DNA of 64,000 nt, from NCBI RefSeq assembly GCF_900130055.1, contig NZ_FQXU01000012.1, forward strand, positions 85,281 through 149,280, read 5' to 3'. The notes under the pieces are model-generated. The model saw only the letters and a list, made by a program, of their open reading frames with translations. It was not told the DNA's origin and did no database searches. Below, piece by piece: positions 34,416 through 45,300 of the stretch (positions are counted from its first letter, which is position 1; every line of letters begins with the position of its first letter). A program made the translations under genes and the position numbers. Source of the DNA: Clostridium intestinale DSM 6191 (GTDB lineage Bacteria; Bacillota; Clostridia; Clostridiales; Clostridiaceae).

Positions 34416-35594
34416 ATGCGTAAAAAATCATCACTTAAGACTTTAATAAAGGATAATAAAGGTTTTATATTTATATATCTAACCTTAGTTACCTTGGCTA
34501 CCTCCCTTATAGTAGCTTCAGTTATTTCATATAACTACTTAATTAGTGCCTTTAGATCTCAATTTAATAATGGTCAATATAGTTCTGCTAATAATATAAT
34601 CATTAATCAGCAAAAATATAATCCAGTTAAAACTCTATTAATAAATAGAGATTTACAGAAATTTTTAAGGCAGTTTTTTGATGATGTAGTATCATCCTAT
34701 GACAATAAGGAACTCGGTGAAAATGAAGCTTTATTTTTAGTTAAAGAGGTAGAAAGTTACGGTTTTTTTAATGAAGATATACAATCATTTAAAACCTCTT
34801 TACCAACTATTAAAGAGTCCGAAGATAATTTAAAAAATGGAATCGCTAGCTTAAATAATGAGAAATACAAGGAAGCTATTGATAGTTTCTCTAAAGTATC
34901 TCTTTTTGATTCCAACTATAAATCAGCATTAGAATATAAAAAAGAAGCTTTTAATAATTATAAAGTATCAATAATAGATAAAAGTAAAAAATTAGCTGAA
35001 GATAAATATTATACTAAGGCCATTGACTTAATCAATAACAACTTAGGTGAATACATATCTCAGGATAAAGAAATAGAGGATCTACTAGCATCTTATGAAA
35101 GCGATAAAAAGAGTTATCTTGCTTCAACGGGTAAAAATTCTTCTACTGTGGCTGCATCAGCATCTTTACCTGTAATAAGTTCAAGTAATATCAATACCTT
35201 AAATCTAAGTAGTTCAACATCAATGCTTATATATGTTAATAAAAACACTCAAAAAACTTATGTTTATAAGGGATCTAAAAATTCTTGGAAGTTAGACAAA
35301 ACCTTTTCTTCCTCTACTGGTATATCTGGAAAAGATACTCCTTCTGGTATATTTGAAGTTTTAGAAAAGGGTGAATGGTTTTTCTCAGAAAAATATGAAC
35401 AAGGTGGTAAGTATTGGGTGCAGTTTAAAGGAGATTACTTATTCCACTCACTACCATTTGCTGAAGATAAAAAAACTATATTAGATACAACTTTAGGCAA
35501 ACCATCTTCCCATGGCTGTATAAGGCTTGATGTCGCTAATGCTAAATGGCTATATGAAAATGCTAAAAAGGGAACTAAGGTAATAATAAACTAA
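34416..35594 (+). CDS. L,D-transpeptidase (YkuD) with membrane anchor
   Basis: The 392-residue protein has an N-terminal transmembrane anchor (about 17-41), a helical, TPR-like region (about 140-235), a Ser-rich linker, and a C-terminal YkuD domain (about 265-392). The catalytic motif is SHGCIRLD, with His366 and Cys368. It should form 3-3 cross-links or attach proteins in peptidoglycan outside the membrane. A TTAGGAGG box precedes the ATG, and a terminator follows, so it is a single-gene unit. Confidence 0.92.
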   Translation: MRKKSSLKTLIKDNKGFIFIYLTLVTLATSLIVASVISYNYLISAFRSQFNNGQYSSANNIIINQQKYNPVKTLLINRDLQKFLRQFFDDVVSSYDNKELGENEALFLVKEVESYGFFNEDIQSFKTSLPTIKESEDNLKNGIASLNNEKYKEAIDSFSKVSLFDSNYKSALEYKKEAFNNYKVSIIDKSKKLAEDKYYTKAIDLINNNLGEYISQDKEIEDLLASYESDKKSYLASTGKNSSTVAASASLPVISSSNINTLNLSSSTSMLIYVNKNTQKTYVYKGSKNSWKLDKTFSSSTGISGKDTPSGIFEVLEKGEWFFSEKYEQGGKYWVQFKGDYLFHSLPFAEDKKTILDTTLGKPSSHGCIRLDVANAKWLYENAKKGTKVIIN

Positions 35595-35600
35595 GAAGGT

Positions 35601-35618
35601 GGCTCAATATATTGAGCC
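35601..35618 (+). terminator. Terminator of the L,D-transpeptidase gene
   Basis: GGCTCAAT and ATTGAGCC form a perfect 8-bp stem followed by GCTTTTTTA. Confidence 0.85.
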
Positions 35619-35685
35619 GCTTTTTTAGTTTATTTTTATATTAGCCTTTTAAAATATCTTTTTTTTAATATCTTTAGAAATTTCT

Positions 35686-35781
35686 GTACACTTGTACAAC
35701 TGTACACTTATTTTTTTGTACAATCGTACATTCGTACAAGTGTATAATCGTACACCTGTACATCTGTACAATTGTACATTC
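35686..35781. repeat. Twelve-unit 8-bp tandem array (GTACANNY)
   Basis: Twelve consecutive 8-bp units in unbroken register fill 96 bp. Ten begin exactly GTACA, one is GTATA and one (unit 4) is ATTTTTTT. The three following bases vary but always end in a pyrimidine, so each unit also makes TGTACA or CGTACA. The array is noncoding, lying between a terminator and the next gene's control region. It is not CRISPR: the units are far too short. Confidence 0.9.
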
Positions 35782-35943
35782 ATAATATAAATTATCTTAG
35801 GTAAATGCTTAACTAATACTTGTTTAAAACAATTAAGTACTCTTCTACAAATTTTTATATCATTTACTTAGTTACTTTAGCATAAACCCTCTAGCTTATG
35901 GTAACAAATATATAGATAAGTTTTAATGATAGGAGTTGATTAT

Positions 35944-37158
35944 ATGAAAACCATAGGTGATAATCCAATTTGGACCAGTGTAAATCCAATAAGTTATCAT
36001 TATCCTAGTTTAAATGAAAATATTGATTGTGATGTTGTTATTGTTGGTGGAGGAATATCTGGAGCTTTATGTTGTTATTACTTTGCTAAGGCAGGTATAA
36101 AAACTGTTTTACTTGAATCAAATATTCTTGGTTATAGCAGTAGTTCTTGTTCTACCTCTATCCTTCAATATGAAATTGATTCAAATATTTCAGGTTTAAG
36201 TAGTAAGCTCGGAAAAGAAAAAGCTTTTGAGGCTTTTTCTGAAACCCTTCAAGCTTTTAATGATTTAAAGGATATAATAAATGAATTAAATATTGATTGT
36301 GACTTTAAAGCTGTTCCCTCTTTACTTTATACTAATAAACCTGCACATTCACAGGCATTACGAAATGAATATAATCTTAGAAAATCTGCTGGATTTGATG
36401 TTCAATATATAGACTTCAATAATTCTAGAGATTATTTTCCATTCCCAATTTATTCAGGAATACTTTCTCACGAAGGTTCTGGAATCGTTGATCCTTACAA
36501 ATTAATAAATGCTTTAATAAGAAATGCTTTTGATAATGGAGCTAGAGTTTTTGAACATACACCTGTAGATAATATAAAAGCTCTTTATACAGGTGTTTTA
36601 GTAAATACCCCTAAAGCCAAAATAAATGCAAAAAAAGTTATTATTGCTACTGGTTACGAGGCTATAGAAGATTATCATATACCTAATCAAAAATTAACTA
36701 GAAGTTTTACTATTAGTACAACAAAATTTCTAAATGAAAATGAGGAAGTTTGGTATAAAAACTCTATAGTTAGAGATATGAGTGATCCTTATACATACCT
36801 TAGACCAACTGTAGATGGTAGGATATTAATAGGCGGAGAGGACATAGATAATTTAGAATATAATGATGAATTAAATTCTAAAAAATATCTAATACTAGAA
36901 AAGAGATTAAGAGATTTGCTCTGTTCTCCTAAAGATTTTAAGATTGAATTCCAATTTAATGGTGTATTTGATGATACAAATGATAGTCTTCCTATAATAG
37001 GAGAAAATCAAGACTTTCCAAATCACTATTTTTGCTTAGGCTACGGTTCTAATGGAATTTTATATTCAACCTTTGGAGCAAAGATGCTATTAGATCTCTA
37101 TCTTAATCAGAATGCCTCCCACTTGGACTTATTTGAATTTAGTAGAAATACTATCTAG
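35944..37158 (+). CDS. FAD-dependent oxidoreductase (DAO family)
   Basis: The product has an N-terminal Rossmann FAD site (VVIVGGGISGALCC, about 32-44) and a C-terminal segment LPIIGENQDFPNHYFCLGYG typical of glycine/D-amino acid oxidase-like proteins. The substrate is unknown. I chose the ATG at 35944 because TAGGAG lies 8 nt upstream. An in-frame ATG at 35926 overlaps no ribosome binding site. The gene lies just downstream of the octamer array and ends in a terminator. Confidence 0.85.
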   Translation: MKTIGDNPIWTSVNPISYHYPSLNENIDCDVVIVGGGISGALCCYYFAKAGIKTVLLESNILGYSSSSCSTSILQYEIDSNISGLSSKLGKEKAFEAFSETLQAFNDLKDIINELNIDCDFKAVPSLLYTNKPAHSQALRNEYNLRKSAGFDVQYIDFNNSRDYFPFPIYSGILSHEGSGIVDPYKLINALIRNAFDNGARVFEHTPVDNIKALYTGVLVNTPKAKINAKKVIIATGYEAIEDYHIPNQKLTRSFTISTTKFLNENEEVWYKNSIVRDMSDPYTYLRPTVDGRILIGGEDIDNLEYNDELNSKKYLILEKRLRDLLCSPKDFKIEFQFNGVFDDTNDSLPIIGENQDFPNHYFCLGYGSNGILYSTFGAKMLLDLYLNQNASHLDLFEFSRNTI

Positions 37159-37191
37159 AGCTATTGCACTAAGAAATTAGTGCAACAGCTC
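37158..37191 (+). terminator. Terminator of the FAD oxidoreductase gene
   Basis: 14-bp arms (GAGCTATTGCACTA and its complement, one mismatch) with a 6-nt loop are followed by CTTTTTTT. It overlaps the stop codon. Confidence 0.85.
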
Positions 37192-37239
37192 CTTTTTTTA
37201 TTTAATGTTTTTGTAGTAAAATTAATTGAGGTGATTTAT

Positions 37240-38589
37240 ATGGTTATTTTTTATCCTAAAGATGTTCAATATGTTATAGATACATTAACTAAAAATAATT
37301 ATGAAGCTTTTTTAGTTGGAGGATGTGTTAGAGATATTCTTTTAGATACAAAACCTAAGGACTATGATATAACAACTAATGCTCTACCTGAGCAGGTCAT
37401 GTCATTATTTTCTAAAACAATACCTACTGGTTTAAAACACGGAACAGTAACTGTTTTAATTAATGATACTCCATACGAAGTTACAACCTATAGAATTGAT
37501 GGTGATTATAAAGATAATCGAAGACCAGAAGATGTGCAGTTTGTTTCTTCACTTAAAGATGATCTATCTAGAAGAGACTTCACGATAAATGCTTTAGCTT
37601 ATAACAATAAAGATGGTCTACAGGACTTTTTTAATGGCACAGAGGACTTATCCTCAAAACTTATTAAAGCTGTAGGTGATGCTGATAAGCGCTTTAATGA
37701 AGATGCTTTAAGAATGCTTAGAGCTATACGTTTTTCCTGTCAGCTTAACTTTAATATAGAATTAAGAACACTAAAAGCTATAGAAAAAAATAGTTCTCTT
37801 ATTTTAAATATAAGTTCTGAAAGAATACGAGATGAACTTTGTAAAATCCTAACTTCCCCTAATCCTGCTAAGGGATTTAGACTTTTAAACTCTACAGGAA
37901 TACTTAAATATATACTTCCTGAGCTTCAAAAGGCTGTTGGTTTTGACCAAAAAACGCCTTATCATGATAAAGATATATTTGAGCACACGCTTTCTGTTGT
38001 GGAAAAAGTTCCTAATAATTTAACCTTAAGGTTAGCTGCCCTTTTTCATGATATAGCTAAACCACAATGCTTTTTTATAGGAGAAGATGGTATAGGACAT
38101 TTTTATGAACATCAAAAGGTAGGAAAAGATTTATCTAAAAATATACTAAAAGGCCTATCCTTTGATAATGATACTATAGATAAGGTTTCTACCCTTGTTA
38201 GAGAACATATGAGTATACTTTTTAAACCCAAATCCGCGGCTATTAAAAGGTTAATTAATCGAGTAGGAAAAGATCTTATATTTGATTTATATGATTTGCA
38301 AAAAGCAGACATTTTATCTTCTGCACCTCCGTTTATAGCATTGGAAGCTTTGGAGTCTACTAAAGAAAGAACAAAAGAAATTTTAGAAGCAGACGAACCT
38401 TTAGATAAATCTTCTTTAAATATAAATGGAAACATATTAATGAAATCTTTAAATATAAAACCTGGAAAAATAATTGGAGAAATAATTGATTATCTTATGA
38501 ATAAAGTTATAGATGAGCCTAACTTAAACAATGAAGCTGATTTATTAGTTTTAGCTAGGGATTATATAAATGATAAAACAAACCCTTAG
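37240..38589 (+). CDS. CCA tRNA nucleotidyltransferase / poly(A) polymerase family with HD domain
   Basis: The nucleotidyltransferase head has GGCVRD and the catalytic Asp41 and Asp43 (KDYDITT), then the RRDFTINAL motif. An HD domain follows (LAALFHDIAKP). It adds or repairs CCA at tRNA 3' ends. All tRNAs in this window encode CCA, so repair is the likely duty. The start at 37240 has TTGAGGTG upstream. The 20 extra N-terminal residues of the longer frame come from the preceding terminator region and are not real. Confidence 0.92.
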   Translation: MVIFYPKDVQYVIDTLTKNNYEAFLVGGCVRDILLDTKPKDYDITTNALPEQVMSLFSKTIPTGLKHGTVTVLINDTPYEVTTYRIDGDYKDNRRPEDVQFVSSLKDDLSRRDFTINALAYNNKDGLQDFFNGTEDLSSKLIKAVGDADKRFNEDALRMLRAIRFSCQLNFNIELRTLKAIEKNSSLILNISSERIRDELCKILTSPNPAKGFRLLNSTGILKYILPELQKAVGFDQKTPYHDKDIFEHTLSVVEKVPNNLTLRLAALFHDIAKPQCFFIGEDGIGHFYEHQKVGKDLSKNILKGLSFDNDTIDKVSTLVREHMSILFKPKSAAIKRLINRVGKDLIFDLYDLQKADILSSAPPFIALEALESTKERTKEILEADEPLDKSSLNINGNILMKSLNIKPGKIIGEIIDYLMNKVIDEPNLNNEADLLVLARDYINDKTNP

Positions 38590-38612
38590 GAATATTTAAA
38601 ATCCTAAGGGTT
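38581..38612. terminator. Bidirectional terminator between the CCA-enzyme gene and addA
   Basis: A perfect 11-bp inverted repeat (AACCCTTAGGA) with a 10-nt loop spans the stop codon of the plus-strand gene and ends 7 nt before the addA stop. Confidence 0.75.
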
Positions 38613-38618
38613 TACCTT

Positions 38619-41600
38619 TTATATCTTAACTTCTTTATCTATATTAAATAAATATAGATATCTTTCTTTAACTTTTTTACCTGTTATTTTTTCTAAAGCT
38701 TCTTCATAGTAGTCTAACTGTAATCTATACCTATCTATTATTTCCTCTACACCTTTTTCTCCTACATAATCTGTTTTATAGTCTAGAAGAACTATTCCAT
38801 CCTCTTCTTCAAAGTAGGCATCTATTACTCCCTGAAGTCTTACCCTCTCAGTTTCATATTCTCTAGGAAGAGTTTTATCAAAATTTAAGGCACTTATTTC
38901 TGTATAGAAAGCTAATTCCCTATTTACCTCTCTACCTTCTTCAAAAGCGTTCTTCATTCTCTGCCCTAAATTACTATTCATAAAGTTTAGGATTTTCTTT
39001 ATGTTTATTACTTTACTTTCATCTTCTCTTAGTAAGTCTCTTGCTATTAATTCTTCTATTTGTTCTTTTATATCACTGTATGAATTACTTTTTCCTAACT
39101 CTAACTTCTGCATAAAGAAGTGGACTATGGTTCCTCTTTCAGCTGGTGATAACCCTCTCTCTTCTTGCAAAAATACTGGTTTTACTACTTTCTCAACCTT
39201 AAATACATCATAAGTAGCTTCTTCTTGTAAATCCTCATAAGCTCTTTTCTTTAAATCAGATACTGATATATTTGAAGGAAGTAAAGACGACTCTCTATAC
39301 TTATACTTGAAGCCTAGTCTTCTTTCTATCTCTTTATTTATAGACTTATATTCCTTATTTATAAACAATTCTTTTTCTTCGTTTTTATCCACAGCAATAA
39401 AATTTTCTTCCACAGGCATTTGAGATTTTCTCCACAAGTTTATATTCCAGTGAGAATTATCAAGGCTTAAGTTTTCCACAAAGCTATTTTCGCCTCTCAA
39501 TATCCCCCCATCTTTATGTCTACATAAAGCTAAGGCTATCCAGTCTAAAAAGCTTCTTTTCTTCAGTACTTCTGATGGAGATATTTTATTATCCCCTAAT
39601 GCTGTTGACCTTCTCCACTTATCTACACTTCTATCAAAATTAGTTGTAGCTCCTGTTATTATAAGCTTTTCCTTAGCTCTAGTTAAGGCTACATAAAGTA
39701 TTCTCATTTCCTCTGATAAGGCTTCTACTAAAAATTTTTTCTTTATAGCATTTTTAGCTATAGATGGATAGGATACTCTTCTTTCTACATCTATAACCTG
39801 AGGGCCAAATCCTAAATCCTCATGGAAAAGAACCTCTTTATTTAAATCCATAAGATTAAATTGTTTTCCACAACCACTTAAAAATACTACAGGAAACTCA
39901 AGACCCTTACTTTTATGAATACTCATTATTCTTACTACATCTTCATTTTCACCAAGAATTTTAGCACTTCCCATATCGCCAGAGGAGCTTCTAAGTCTAT
40001 GAATAAAGTTTATAAAATTAAACAATCCCTTAAAGCTGGTTCTTTCAAATTGCCTAGCTCTTTGGAATAATATTCTTAGGTTAGCTTGCCTTTGTATTCC
40101 ATTGCTCATAGCTCCTACATATCCATAATAAGAGGTATCCATATATAAATACCATATGAACTCATCTATAGGAGTATATATAGCCTTTTCTCTCCAACGT
40201 TTTATACTCTCTATAAAATAGGTGCATTTTTCCTTTAAGCTTTCATTTACTTCTTTTTCCCCTAAAGCTATTTTTTCTATGGTTTCATAGTAGTAGTCTT
40301 CTTCACCTATAATTCTTAAATCCGCAAGTTCTTCTGCTGTAAAAGAAAATATAGGACTTCTTAATGTGGATATTATAGGTACATCTTGAAGTGGATTGTC
40401 TATAACTTGAAGTACAGAAAGTATGGTTCTTATTTCTATGGTTTCAAAATATCCACTTCCAGTATCAGCATAGATTGGTATACACATAGCTCCAAGTTCC
40501 TCTAAGAAGGTGTCAGCCCAGTTTTTAGTTGCTCTTAAAAGAATTACTATATCCTTAAATCTTATTTTTCTATATTCTCCAGTACCTTTATCTAAAACCT
40601 TATATATGCTTCCATCCTTAGGATTCATAAGATTATTAATTCTGTTTCCCACGATTCTTGCCTCTATTTGAACTGCGGTTAAATCCTCTTCTTCCTCAGT
40701 ATCTATCTCTATTTCTTCTGTAACTTCATATTCTTCTTTTTCTTCTTCTCCACTTTTATCTATTATATGAAGCTCAATGTCTCCAGCAACATGTACCCCT
40801 TCTTCTTCAGGATATCCATAGCTAGCTCCTAAGTTTAAGGCTTCTTTCTCATCATATTCAAGCTCTCCCACAGTAGTTGACATAAGCTGAGTGAATATAA
40901 AGTTAACTCCATTTATAACTTCTTCTCTGCTTCTGAAATTTTTATAGAGCATTATTTTTCTATTTTTATCTGTATCCTCAGTTCCATAGCTATTATATTT
41001 CTCTAAGAAAAGCTCTGGTTTTGCTTGCCTAAACCTATATATACTTTGCTTTACATCTCCAACCATAAACACATTAGGATTTTCTAATTCCTTTCTTGAA
41101 ACAAGGTTTATTATGGTTTCTTGTACATTGTTAGAGTCCTGATATTCATCTACAAGCACTTCATTAAACTTCTCTCTTAAAGCACTTGCAACTGAAGAAG
41201 GTTTTATTTCTCCATTGTCCTCATCTATAAGAATCTTTAAACATAAATGTTCTAAGTCATTAAAGTCTAAAACTCCTCTTTCTCTTTTTTTAGCTTCATA
41301 TCTATTCTTAAAGTCTATTACTAAGTTAGAAAGAGACTTCATAAGAGGATATAGAAGTTTTAACCCTTCAAGTATTTCTTCTGGAGCTACATTAAAGGCC
41401 CCATCTCCCATTTTGGCTATAGATTTTTTCACTTCATCTCTTATCTTTTTTACTCTTTCTTGAGTGTCTGGATCTTCAACATTTTTAGCCAGAACTCTTT
41501 TAAGAGTTGAAAATTTTACTCCACTTACCTTTAAATATATTTCTTTTAAGGAACCTTCCTCTAAACTCACTCTTATATTATTAAGAATATTAATATCATC

Positions 41601-42356
41601 ATTGAGATTTTCCCCATAAGGTTCTAGTCCTCCGCTGTTTTCAGCTAGATCTAAAGCTATATAGAGATTTTTTATAAGACTGTTTAGTTCAAGAAGTACT
41701 GATTCCTTTAATACCTTTATCCAAGGAGTATTTTCTAACTCCTCTTCATTATCTATATTAAAATCTTCTGATTTCTCTTTAAGCCAGTTTTCTGGCCAAG
41801 GACCACTCATTGAAAACTCATAGAGATTTAAAACTAATTCTTGTAGTTTTTTATCATCTTTTCCACTTCCATAGGCATCTAAAAGAAGTATAAATTCTTT
41901 ATTCTCCTGGTCATACTTTTCTTCAAAAAGCTCTGTTAAAGTTTCAAGCTTCATTAAAGTTCCTTCAGTATCATCACTTATTCTAAAGGCCGGGTCTAAA
42001 TCTATATGATGAAAGTTGTTTTTTATCGTATCTAAACAAAAAGAGTGCATGGTAGTTATATTTGCTTTACTTAATAAGGTTAGTTGCCTTTGAAGGTTTT
42101 TAGAGTTAGGTTCCTTCTCTAACTCTTTAGATATGGCATCAGCTATTCTTTCTCTCATTTCTCCAGCTGCTGCTGAGGTAAAAGTAACAACTAATAGTTT
42201 ATCAATATCAACTGGATTTTCTTTATCCGTTATTATCTTTATTATTCTTTCAACCAAAACAGCTGTTTTACCTGAACCAGCCGCTGCTGCTACTAAAAGG
42301 TTACAGTCTCTAGTATTAATAGCTTGAAGCTGTTCCTCTGTCCATTTAGTTGCCAT
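38619..42356 (-). CDS. addA: Helicase-nuclease subunit AddA
   Basis: The 1245-residue UvrD-like helicase has Walker A AAAGSGKT (24-31), helicase motifs DEYQDSN, MVGDVKQSIYRFR and VALTRAKEKL, and a C-terminal PD-(D/E)xK nuclease domain with VLLDYKTD. With AddB it processes double-strand breaks for recombination, the Gram-positive counterpart of RecBCD. The addB stop and addA start share one base (TAATG), so translation is coupled. Confidence 0.97.
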   Translation of the reverse strand: MATKWTEEQLQAINTRDCNLLVAAAAGSGKTAVLVERIIKIITDKENPVDIDKLLVVTFTSAAAGEMRERIADAISKELEKEPNSKNLQRQLTLLSKANITTMHSFCLDTIKNNFHHIDLDPAFRISDDTEGTLMKLETLTELFEEKYDQENKEFILLLDAYGSGKDDKKLQELVLNLYEFSMSGPWPENWLKEKSEDFNIDNEEELENTPWIKVLKESVLLELNSLIKNLYIALDLAENSGGLEPYGENLNDDINILNNIRVSLEEGSLKEIYLKVSGVKFSTLKRVLAKNVEDPDTQERVKKIRDEVKKSIAKMGDGAFNVAPEEILEGLKLLYPLMKSLSNLVIDFKNRYEAKKRERGVLDFNDLEHLCLKILIDEDNGEIKPSSVASALREKFNEVLVDEYQDSNNVQETIINLVSRKELENPNVFMVGDVKQSIYRFRQAKPELFLEKYNSYGTEDTDKNRKIMLYKNFRSREEVINGVNFIFTQLMSTTVGELEYDEKEALNLGASYGYPEEEGVHVAGDIELHIIDKSGEEEKEEYEVTEEIEIDTEEEEDLTAVQIEARIVGNRINNLMNPKDGSIYKVLDKGTGEYRKIRFKDIVILLRATKNWADTFLEELGAMCIPIYADTGSGYFETIEIRTILSVLQVIDNPLQDVPIISTLRSPIFSFTAEELADLRIIGEEDYYYETIEKIALGEKEVNESLKEKCTYFIESIKRWREKAIYTPIDEFIWYLYMDTSYYGYVGAMSNGIQRQANLRILFQRARQFERTSFKGLFNFINFIHRLRSSSGDMGSAKILGENEDVVRIMSIHKSKGLEFPVVFLSGCGKQFNLMDLNKEVLFHEDLGFGPQVIDVERRVSYPSIAKNAIKKKFLVEALSEEMRILYVALTRAKEKLIITGATTNFDRSVDKWRRSTALGDNKISPSEVLKKRSFLDWIALALCRHKDGGILRGENSFVENLSLDNSHWNINLWRKSQMPVEENFIAVDKNEEKELFINKEYKSINKEIERRLGFKYKYRESSLLPSNISVSDLKKRAYEDLQEEATYDVFKVEKVVKPVFLQEERGLSPAERGTIVHFFMQKLELGKSNSYSDIKEQIEELIARDLLREDESKVINIKKILNFMNSNLGQRMKNAFEEGREVNRELAFYTEISALNFDKTLPREYETERVRLQGVIDAYFEEEDGIVLLDYKTDYVGEKGVEEIIDRYRLQLDYYEEALEKITGKKVKERYLYLFNIDKEVKI

Positions 42357-45300
42357 TACTTTTCCCCTCCTTCTTCATTCTTTTTTATATCTTCCTGCAT
42401 TTCTTGCCATACTTCTTCTTTTTTCTTTAACTTAATTAGCTTATATTTATTATCCTTTAAACTAGTATCAAATTGACATACTGATGAGTAATCGCAAAAA
42501 TCACAATAAGCAAAATTGCTCTCTTTTGCAGGATTTATCTTTATGTTACCTTTAAGCATATCTGAACATATTTCTTTTATCTTATAGTTGACATACTTCC
42601 TTAATGTTTCAAACTGTTCTTCAGTAGCAACTGAGCTTGTGTAAGAAACATCTCCGTCCTTTTTTATTCCTGCTGGTATAACTACGGAATAAAGTCCTGG
42701 ATCATTATCCATAGCTTTTATTATCTTAGGATCTTTAAGTACTAATCCATCCATCTTAAAAGAGGATAGGACCTTCTTTTGTATCTCTTCTTCAGTTATC
42801 CTCTTTTCAGCTGCTATAAGTGGATCATCTATCCTAAAATATAATATAGCTCCTGGAAGAGTGCTTTTATTTAAGAAATACTTAGAATTCTTTATTAAAG
42901 CGTCTAAATATACTAAAAGCTGAATTTGGAGACCATGATAAAGCTTTGTTAAGTCAAATTTCTTACTACCTGACTTATAATCAATAACCCTAATATAGCT
43001 TTCTCCATCTATATCAGCTACATCAACTCTATCAACTCTTCCTACTAGAGATACTTCTTCCCCATCATCAAGTTTAATTTTTATAGGCTCTGCGTCCTTA
43101 AAACTTGAGAACTCAAACTCATTTTTATAGATTTCAAAAGTACTTCTTTTCATGTGTTCAGATACTGCTGATACAGATTTAGATAATATTCTTTTAAATC
43201 TATCTGTGAAATATTTATATCTTTTTGAACTATTTAATATAAACCCTTGATTTTCATCTAGTTTTTTATCTACAAGCATAGAAATTATATTGCTACACTT
43301 ATCCTTATCTAGTTCACTCCAGTTTAGCTTCTTATCTCTTACGTAAGTAGTAAAACCATCTAATATCTCGTGCATAAAGGAACCCAAATCTGGCGCTGAA
43401 AACTCATATATCTTTCTATCTTTTGCTTTTAATCCATATTGGACGTAATAAGAAAATGGGCACTGAGCATATTTTTCAAGCCTAGAAACTGAAAATAAAA
43501 GTTTCCCATTTTGGGAGGAGTATATCTTCCTAGCTTTATCTTTAGGTAAATCTTCATCTTGATTTGTATAATTTAATGCTCTTTCAAGATTTTTAGCTTT
43601 TTGCTTCCAACTATCCTCTTTCTTGTACCAGCTATAAACCTCTCCCCAATATTCTTCTACAACCTCTTCATCATAGTCTTTTCTTACTGCTCCTATAAGT
43701 TCATTAAAGGTTGGAATAGGCGCAACTATCTTATCAAAATCCTGAGTCTTTTTATTTATATCACTATCCTCAATTAACTTAGAAAATAATTTTTTTATTC
43801 TAGGTATTATTATTGAAGGTCTTAGGGACTTTCCTTCAAAATCTGCCATAGGATAGGTTATTATTAATCTTTCACTTGATATTGTTAGAGCTGTATAAAC
43901 TAATAGTTGCTCTTCAAATGCTTTTGCTTTTGAATCAGATGCTAAAGTTACCCCTTTATTTTTTAATAGCTCTCTATCTCTATCAGACAATATTCCTTCA
44001 TCTTTAGTAGTAGCTGGAATAATCCCATCGTTAACTCCTATTAAAAATAAAATCCTTACCTCTTTACTTCTGACCCTTGTTATGTCACCTACTGTTACCT
44101 CATCTAAAGATAGTGGGATAAGTCCTAATTCATATTTCTCAAAACCTCCAGTTAATACTTTCGAGAATTTCTTTATATCCATTTTCTCATTTCCCATTAC
44201 ATCTACAGCTTGATCTAAAACTTCCATTACTATAGAAAGAATTTGAGAATATTCTTTTTCTTTATCTTGAATTCCCTCTTCATTAAACTTGTCTATCCAA
44301 CTTGATACCCTGCTTACTGCGTTTATCTCAGTTAAGAAGTCATAAATAGCTTCACATATTTCTCTTACTTTCTTTTCTCCCTTAGTTTTATTATAAAAGC
44401 TTATAAGTGGCCTTTTTACCTCATCTTTAATCTCATTTATAAGCATTTTCATATTCTCATCTTGCTCATTCTCATTGGCGAATCCTAAGGGATAATAATC
44501 CCAGTCCTCTTCTGACAGCCAATGTTTTTTATTTACACCATAAGCAAGGACATAATTTTCTATTATATCTATATACTTGGCTTCAAGCCCTGTAAGCCCT
44601 GTTTTTAGATACTTAAATAAGCTCTCATAATTCCAGTTTTTATTATAAACTTCAAACAGAGATGTAACTAAAACCACAAAAGGATTATTTAATATATCTC
44701 TTTTTTTATCAATGTAATAAGGAATTTCGTATTCGTTAAATACAACTGAGGTTATTTTTTCATAGTCATCAATATTTCTACAAACTATGGATATATCTTT
44801 ATACCTATATCCTTTATCTCTAACATATTGTTTAATATTTTTAGCAATAGTTTGAATCTCCTCATAACTATTAGAAGCCTTATATATACTTAAGCCTTCT
44901 ATTTTGTTTTTAAACTCGTTAAATGGATATGAGTAAAAGTATCTTTCAAGATGGGCTAGCTCCTTAGAACCTCTTAGCTTGTATGGGGTTCCATCATTAA
45001 CATTTATAACTCCATCAAAAGGAATTCTATTCTCCTCCATAATCTTAAGAATTCTCTTTTCTGTACTTTTAGTTACATTAAATAAATCTGTAGATTCAAC
45101 CTCTTCTTTAGGATTCCACTCATCCCCCACTAAAGTTATATTTACTCTCTTAGCTTTTTTAGAAATAGTTTTTATTATGTCTAACTGCTGAGGAGTAAAT
45201 GTTGTAAATTCATCTATCCAAATTTCTGTTTTATCATATAGCTTACAGTCTTCTAACTTAGTAGATAACATAGTAAGTTCATCATCTGTATCAATATAAT

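Noticed and set aside
35686..35781. CRISPR array reading of the repeated GTACA region
   Set aside because: Units are 8 bp with 3-bp fillers. CRISPR repeats and spacers are each over 20 bp, and no cas gene is present.
37180..37239. N-terminal extension of the CCA-adding-type enzyme
   Set aside because: The extra codons fall in the terminator of the previous gene and lack a ribosome binding site. The ATG at 37240 has one, and the catalytic head follows at normal spacing.
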